From Pseudomonadota bacterium (GTDB lineage: Bacteria > Pseudomonadota > Alphaproteobacteria > Micropepsales > Micropepsaceae), in the NCBI GenBank assembly GCA_023427355.1, contig JAEZBK010000011.1, forward strand, positions 1 through 10,044: a DNA stretch of 10,044 bases. Direction: 5' to 3'. The position numbers and the translations under genes are program-made. Each line of letters opens with the position of its first letter. Position 1 is the first letter of the stretch. Below, piece after piece: positions 6,331 to 10,044 of the stretch. The notes beneath the pieces were generated by a model. The model was not told where the DNA came from, ran no database searches, and saw only the letters and a program-made list of their open reading frames with translations.

Positions 6331-7280
6331 CTGGTGCTGATCTGGTCGGCATACTGGCCCTTGGCGCGGTACCGCCACAGATAGGCGGGCACTTCGGCTT
6401 CCACGGAATTGGGCGTGATGCCCAAATCGGCCAGGGTCAGCGCACCGGCGGCCACGACATTGGCGCCGCTCTGCAAAAGCCGCACCTGGTCCGGCGTGAG
6501 CGGTGGCTTGGGCAGGATCTGCAGGAAGAAGGCCTGGAAGGCCGCCAGCCCATAGGGCAGGGGCACCAGAAGGCGCTTGCGCCCGGTCTGCGCCAAAATG
6601 AACTGCAGCAATTCCTTGAAACTGTAAGTGGTGGGGCCACCCAGCTCATAGGTCTTGCCACGCGCCGCGCCACTCTCCAGCACGGTGGCGATCGCGGCGG
6701 CGACATCGCCGACGAAAACAGGCTGGAAGCGGGTCTTGCCACCGCCCACCAATGGCATCACCGGCGACATGCGCGCCATGCTCGCGAAGCGGTTGAAGAA
6801 ATCATCCTCCGGTCCGAACACGATGGACGGGCGCAGGATGGTCGCGGACGGGAAAGCCTCGCGCACCCGCTTTTCGCCCTCGGCCTTGGTCTGGGCATAG
6901 ACCGCATCACTGTTCTTGTCGGCCCCGATGGCCGAAACATGCACCAGCGTAGATACGCCCGCCGCTGCAGCAGCTTCTGCAATGTGGCCAGCGCCATTGG
7001 CCTGCACATCTTCGAAGCTCTGGCCGCTCTGAAACAGGATGCCGCAGAGATTGATCACCGCATCCGAACCGGCCAGCGCCGCGGCCACCTGGTCCTTGTC
7101 GGCGATGTCGCATTTGACCAGATCGATCTGGCCCACCTGGCCCAGGGGGCGCAGGAAAAAGCCCCGGGCGGGGTGACGCGCGGCCACCTTGATGCGCCAG
7201 CCGGCCCGGGCCAGCGCCCGCACCGTATGGCGGCCCAAAAATCCCGTGCCGCCGAAGATCGTGACCAGTCTGCTGTTCAT
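6327..7280 (-). CDS. Complex I NDUFA9-family NAD(P)-binding protein
   Basis: This 317-residue atypical short-chain dehydrogenase is of the NDUFA9 (39-kDa complex I subunit) type. A Rossmann nucleotide site GGTGFLGRH is at 10-18, and SAIGADKNSDAVYAQTKAEGE (116-136 region) carries the Y128-x3-K132 pair. The diagnostic stretch ILRPSIVFGPEDDFFNRFA runs 148-166, followed by GGGKTRFQPVFVGDVA at 179-194. In mitochondria and some alphaproteobacteria this protein is an accessory complex I subunit with bound NADPH; many bacterial copies are unassigned, so a role in the respiratory chain is inferred. The ATG at 7280 is chosen because it places the Rossmann strand directly at the N-terminus; the frame continues upstream without homology. 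The stop overlaps the stop of the convergent GT41 gene. It lies 75 bp downstream of the dioxygenase pair, with its own candidate promoter. Confidence 0.9.
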   Translation of the reverse strand: MNSRLVTIFGGTGFLGRHTVRALARAGWRIKVAARHPARGFFLRPLGQVGQIDLVKCDIADKDQVAAALAGSDAVINLCGILFQSGQSFEDVQANGAGHIAEAAAAAGVSTLVHVSAIGADKNSDAVYAQTKAEGEKRVREAFPSATILRPSIVFGPEDDFFNRFASMARMSPVMPLVGGGKTRFQPVFVGDVAAAIATVLESGAARGKTYELGGPTTYSFKELLQFILAQTGRKRLLVPLPYGLAAFQAFFLQILPKPPLTPDQVRLLQSGANVVAAGALTLADLGITPNSVEAEVPAYLWRYRAKGQYADQISTS

Positions 7281-7310
7281 CGCGTCGAATCCGGAAAAAA
7301 GAAGTGAGCC

Positions 7311-7340
7311 TCTATAGAACCGGCGCCAGGGCCGGAAAAC
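7311..7340 (-). promoter_or_regulatory. Candidate promoter of the NDUFA9-like gene
   Basis: On the minus strand, TATAGA (7316-7311, 4 of 6 to TATAAT) is preceded about 17 bp upstream by a weak TTTTCC -35. It would give a leader of about 24 nt. The spacer contains the small inverted repeat CCGGC...GCCGG (7320-7335), which could instead be a weak terminator for the dioxygenase genes. Confidence 0.3.
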
Positions 7341-7355
7341 CGCCAAATCGCCGCG

Positions 7356-7961
7356 TCAGCGCGCCATGGGCATGCCCAGCGCCGCGCGCCGGTCGAATCG
7401 TTCACCCGCATTGGGGCCCTGCTGGTTGACGTAATGCATGAAGACCTGGGCGATCTCGTCGCCTTCATAGGGCTTGCGCCAATGGGTGAGTTCGATGCCG
7501 TGATAGATCAGCGCGTCGCCGGGATTGAGCAGGGCAGCGGTGTCCACCTTTTCGCGGCTCCGGATGCAGAGTGGCCAGGGCGTGGCAGGGGCCTGGCCCA
7601 GGTTGAGGCTGACGCTGATCTCGCAGGCCCGGCGGTCGCGATGCGGACGCAACTCGTCGCCCCTGTGATAGACGCGGGCATAGGAATAGGTGGGGAAGAG
7701 CGAAAGCCCGGTGCAATATTCCACCCGCGGCAGCAGCGTCTCCATCAGCCCGTCCAGCACGGGATCGCCATAGATGGCGGGAATATTGCTGCCCAGCGTG
7801 GAGTCGATGGTCAGGCTTCCGGCCTTCAGGCGGCCCAGCAGGTGATCGCGCGCCATTGCCGTCTGGGTGGGTGGCGCCAGCGGCGTAATGACGACGAAGC
7901 CCTGGCGCTGGAAGGCCTCGGCGATGACCGGGTCATGGCGGACGGCGGCATGGGTGCTCAT
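7356..7961 (-). CDS. 2-oxoglutarate/Fe(II) dioxygenase-like protein, copy A
   Basis: This 201-residue protein is predicted to have the double-stranded beta-helix fold of 2OG-Fe(II) oxygenases. The iron-binding HxD is H107-R-D109, within RPHRDRRACEISVSLNLG. The distal histidine is most likely H160 in PGDALIYHGIELTHWR; H176 in VFMHYV is an alternative. An arginine at the usual 2-oxoglutarate position is not obvious, so co-substrate binding cannot be asserted. It ends with FDRRAALGMP. The second half matches the upstream neighbour (7971-8588) at about 73 of 120 positions in a gap-free hand alignment; the first third is divergent. The two are a tandem duplication 9 bp apart, probably one transcript. 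ATG 7961 is used; only a weak AGG lies upstream. Substrate unknown: protein hydroxylation, small-molecule oxidation or nucleic-acid repair are all possible, and I recognise no named family. Confidence 0.8.
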   Translation of the reverse strand: MSTHAAVRHDPVIAEAFQRQGFVVITPLAPPTQTAMARDHLLGRLKAGSLTIDSTLGSNIPAIYGDPVLDGLMETLLPRVEYCTGLSLFPTYSYARVYHRGDELRPHRDRRACEISVSLNLGQAPATPWPLCIRSREKVDTAALLNPGDALIYHGIELTHWRKPYEGDEIAQVFMHYVNQQGPNAGERFDRRAALGMPMAR

Positions 7962-7970
7962 GGTGTCAGC

Positions 7971-8588
7971 CTAGCCCGCCACGGCGGGCAGGCCCAGCCC
8001 CGCGCGCCGGTCGAATATCTGCCCGGCATGGGGGCCGTTGCGGTCCACATAATGGAGGAAAACCTGGGCCAGCTTTCGGCCAGGATAGGCCTCGCGCCAG
8101 TGCGCCAGTTCGATGCCGCGATAGATCAGGCCGTCGCCGGGACGAAGCATCACCGGCACGTCCTGGCCCTCATGGGTGCGCAGCCATAGCGGCCAGGGCG
8201 CATCCGGCTCCTGGCCCAGGTTGAGGCTGATGCTGATCTCGCAGGCCTCGCGGTCACGATGCGCCGTCAGAACATCGCCCTGCTTGTAGATGCGGGCGAA
8301 GGAATAGGTGGGCAGGAGGCGCAGGCCGGTCAGGAATTCCAGCTTGGGGCCCAGTCGCCCCAGCAGGCGCTCCATCTCGATGTCGGCATAGGTGCAGGGG
8401 GTCTGGGGAACATGCTCGTCCGCCAGGCTGAGCAGACCCTGGCGGTTCTGCCGGTCCATATGATCGCTGAGCGACGCAGCGTCCTGCGGCGCGATCATCC
8501 CGGGAACCACGACATAGCGCTGGCGCGCGAACACGGAGGCGAGCGGGGAGATGGCCATGGGCGGCGGCGCGGGCGAAACAGGCGTCAT
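7971..8588 (-). CDS. 2-oxoglutarate/Fe(II) dioxygenase-like protein, copy B
   Basis: This 205-residue paralogue of the next gene downstream is the first gene of the minus-strand group 8588-6327. HxD is H110-R-D112 within LTAHRDREACEISISLNLG, and the likely distal histidine is H163 in PGDGLIYRGIELAHWR. LAQVFLHYVDRNGPHAGQIF (173-192) and a C-terminal FDRRAGLGLP match copy A. The N-terminal 75 residues differ from copy A, which suggests that the metal site is kept while substrate recognition has diverged. The start is ATG 8588 or the in-frame ATG at 8558 (residue 11); neither has a clear Shine-Dalgarno, and a TAAAAT hexamer lies only 6 nt before ATG 8588. No membrane segment or signal peptide is seen, so the protein is cytoplasmic. 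Function is unknown. Confidence 0.8.
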   Translation of the reverse strand: MTPVSPAPPPMAISPLASVFARQRYVVVPGMIAPQDAASLSDHMDRQNRQGLLSLADEHVPQTPCTYADIEMERLLGRLGPKLEFLTGLRLLPTYSFARIYKQGDVLTAHRDREACEISISLNLGQEPDAPWPLWLRTHEGQDVPVMLRPGDGLIYRGIELAHWREAYPGRKLAQVFLHYVDRNGPHAGQIFDRRAGLGLPAVAG

Positions 8589-8594
8589 GGCGGG

Positions 8595-8623
8595 ATTTTA
8601 GGCCAGCGGGGGCATCGGCTGAA
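8595..8623 (-). promoter_or_regulatory. Candidate promoter of the dioxygenase pair
   Basis: The minus strand reads TAAAAT (8600-8595, 5 of 6 to TATAAT), with a weak TTCAGC -35 17 bp upstream. Transcription would begin at about the ATG at 8588, implying a leaderless message or use of the ATG at 8558. A TTGACG at 8647-8642 is a possible alternative -35 but has no matching -10. Confidence 0.35.
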
Positions 8624-8676
8624 AGGGGGCGGGCAGGGGGGCGTCAACCCCTGGCCAGACCCGGAAAAAGCGGCGA

Positions 8677-8705
8677 TTGACTTGGGACGGCACGGCCCCT
8701 AAACA
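8677..8705 (+). promoter_or_regulatory. Promoter of the tRNA-Leu gene
   Basis: TTGACT (8677-8682, 5 of 6 matches) is followed by exactly 17 bp and TAAACA (8700-8705, 3 of 6). The predicted transcription start near 8712 leaves a 5' leader of about 30 nt before the tRNA, which is normal for RNase P processing. Confidence 0.5.
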
Positions 8706-8742
8706 CCGCCCCCTACCGGTTGGCTCGCAAGGCCAGCCCCGT

Positions 8743-8827
<85 letters not shown>

Positions 8828-8991
8828 TTTTTACCGGCTGCGTTGCAGCGGGTGACGCGCAAATCCTTCATGGACAGCAGTTTACCGCGTGCGCGCTTGC
8901 CGGCGCAGTGGATATGCACCCGCGCCCTTTTGCAGCCAAGACTAGGAGGTTGCTGGCGAATTGATCGAGGAGCGCGTGCAAACAGGCGTGT

Positions 8992-10044
8992 CTAGCGCGT
9001 CACCCGCCAGATGGCATTGCCGACATCGTCCGCCACCAGAAGCGCGCCGCGTCCGTCCAGAGCCACGCCCACGGGGCGCCCGCGCGCCTCGCCATCGGCA
9101 TTGAGAAAGCCTGTAAGCACCTCGCGCGGCATGCCCGATGGTGTCTCGCCCGCGAAGGGGACGAAGATCACCCGATAGCCGGCGCGCGGACTTCTGTTCC
9201 AAGAGCCATGCTGGCCGATGAACACGCCGGATTCGAAGCCAGCGCCCAGGCTGTTGGTTCCGGCAAAGGCCAGCCCCAGCGAGGCGGTGTGCGAACCCAG
9301 CGCATAATCCGGCTTGAGCGCGCGCGCCACCTGTTCGGGCGCCTGCGGCTGCACGCGCGCATCCACGACTTGGCCGAAATAACTGTAAGGCCAGCCATAG
9401 AAACCGCCATCACGCACAGACGTCATGTAATCGGGCACCAGGTCGCCGCCGATCTCATCGCGTACGTTCACGGCGGTCCACATGACGCCGCCGGGCGACC
9501 AGCCCAAGCCATTGGGATTGCGCAGGCCCGACGCGAAGATGCGATGCTGCCCCGTGGCCGGATCCACTTCCCAGATGGCTGCGCGGCCCTGTTCATTGTC
9601 CATGCCGAATTCGGCGATATTGCTGTTGGAGCCCACCGTCACATACAGCCTGCTGCCGTCGGGGCTGGGGATGACATTCTTGGTCCAGTGGCGGTTGATC
9701 GTGCCGGCGGGCAGGTCCAGCACCTTGCGCCCCGGTCCTTTCGCCTGCGTCGCGCCATCTTCATAATCGAAGGCCATCAGCGCATTGCTGTTGGCGACAT
9801 AGAGCGTGTTGCCCACCAGCGCCATCCCGAAGGGCGAATACAGTCCGGCCAGGAATGTTGCGCGCATGTCGGATACGCCATCGCCATCGGTGTCGCGCAG
9901 CAGCGAGATGCGGTTGGCGCTCGGCTGGGCGCCCGATCCGGCCATGCGCATCACCAGACCCTGAAAGAAACGGCGGATGCCGCTGCTGTTGCCAGGCCGG
10001 TCGGGCGGGGCGTCGGCTTCGGCCACCAGCACGTCGCCATTGGG
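8992..10044 (-). CDS. PQQ-dependent sugar (L-sorbosone-type) dehydrogenase, 5' end outside window
   Basis: The visible 350 residues are the C-terminal part of a six-bladed beta-propeller dehydrogenase of the glucose/sorbosone dehydrogenase family, normally periplasmic, oxidising sugars or aldoses with PQQ. Family motifs visible: [13 protein letters not shown] at the truncated end, [24 protein letters not shown] before [61 protein letters not shown], and [20 protein letters not shown] with a final WRV. The frame stays open through the window edge, so the signal peptide and first blade are missing. The stop is TAG at 8994-8992. The gene converges on the tRNA with 164 bp between; no clear intrinsic terminator is present there. 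The true substrate cannot be told from the sequence, and some homologues have no proven activity. Confidence 0.9.
   Translation of the reverse strand, partial: PNGDVLVAEADAPPDRPGNSSGIRRFFQGLVMRMAGSGAQPSANRISLLRDTDGDGVSDMRATFLAGLYSPFGMALVGNTLYVANSNALMAFDYEDGATQAKGPGRKVLDLPAGTINRHWTKNVIPSPDGSRLYVTVGSNSNIAEFGMDNEQGRAAIWEVDPATGQHRIFASGLRNPNGLGWSPGGVMWTAVNVRDEIGGDLVPDYMTSVRDGGFYGWPYSYFGQVVDARVQPQAPEQVARALKPDYALGSHTASLGLAFAGTNSLGAGFESGVFIGQHGSWNRSPRAGYRVIFVPFAGETPSGMPREVLTGFLNADGEARGRPVGVALDGRGALLVADDVGNAIWRVTR

Noticed and set aside
7434..8189. 251-codon rightward open frame
   Set aside because: It is antisense to the two dioxygenase-like genes. The apparent internal repeat in it only mirrors their paralogy.
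8833..8853. Inverted repeat after the tRNA (9-bp stem with one mismatch, 3-nt loop)
   Set aside because: The T-run precedes the stem on the plus strand and nothing T-rich follows on either strand, so it is not a convincing intrinsic terminator.

Overview
The window is GC-rich chromosomal DNA, most likely from an alphaproteobacterium. The best taxonomic pointers are a GST-fold protein with the C-terminal tail of FzlA (an alphaproteobacterial FtsZ regulator) and a bacterial homologue of the complex I NDUFA9 subunit. Undecaprenyl-diphosphatase and NDUFA9-like genes lie near each other in some alphaproteobacteria (from memory, not checked). No transposase, phage module or CRISPR array is visible.

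Layout from left to right. Positions 1-386 hold a short rightward reading frame with a GGQPGNRN motif; it has no stop of its own and runs into antisense sequence of the next gene. Positions 387-1748 (minus) encode a Ste24-like M48 membrane protease. Positions 1848-2570 (plus) encode a secreted or periplasmic TPR protein. Next is a cell-envelope block. mtgA (monofunctional peptidoglycan glycosyltransferase) and fzlA are read leftward as a probable two-gene unit (3956-2577). uppP (undecaprenyl-diphosphate phosphatase) is read rightward from the same 90-bp intergenic region, with a GT41/SPINDLY-type protein O-glycosyltransferase gene 7 bp behind it (4047-6330). The GT41 gene meets the NDUFA9-like gene (7280-6327, minus) tail to tail, with the two stop codons overlapping.

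Upstream of the NDUFA9-like gene on the same strand are two tandem, clearly paralogous 2-oxoglutarate/Fe(II) dioxygenase-like genes (7961-7356 and 8588-7971), 9 bp apart. A tRNA-Leu(CAG) gene with encoded CCA lies at 8743-8827. The right end is a PQQ-dependent sugar (L-sorbosone-type) dehydrogenase gene on the minus strand whose 5' part lies outside the window.

The functional theme of the centre is cell-wall growth and division: MtgA polymerises lipid II, UppP recycles the lipid carrier released by that reaction, and FzlA links FtsZ to septal wall synthesis. The GT41 gene behind uppP and the tandem dioxygenases are the least explained parts. Most genes belong to recognisable families and the region is mainly housekeeping; the claims of novelty are modest.
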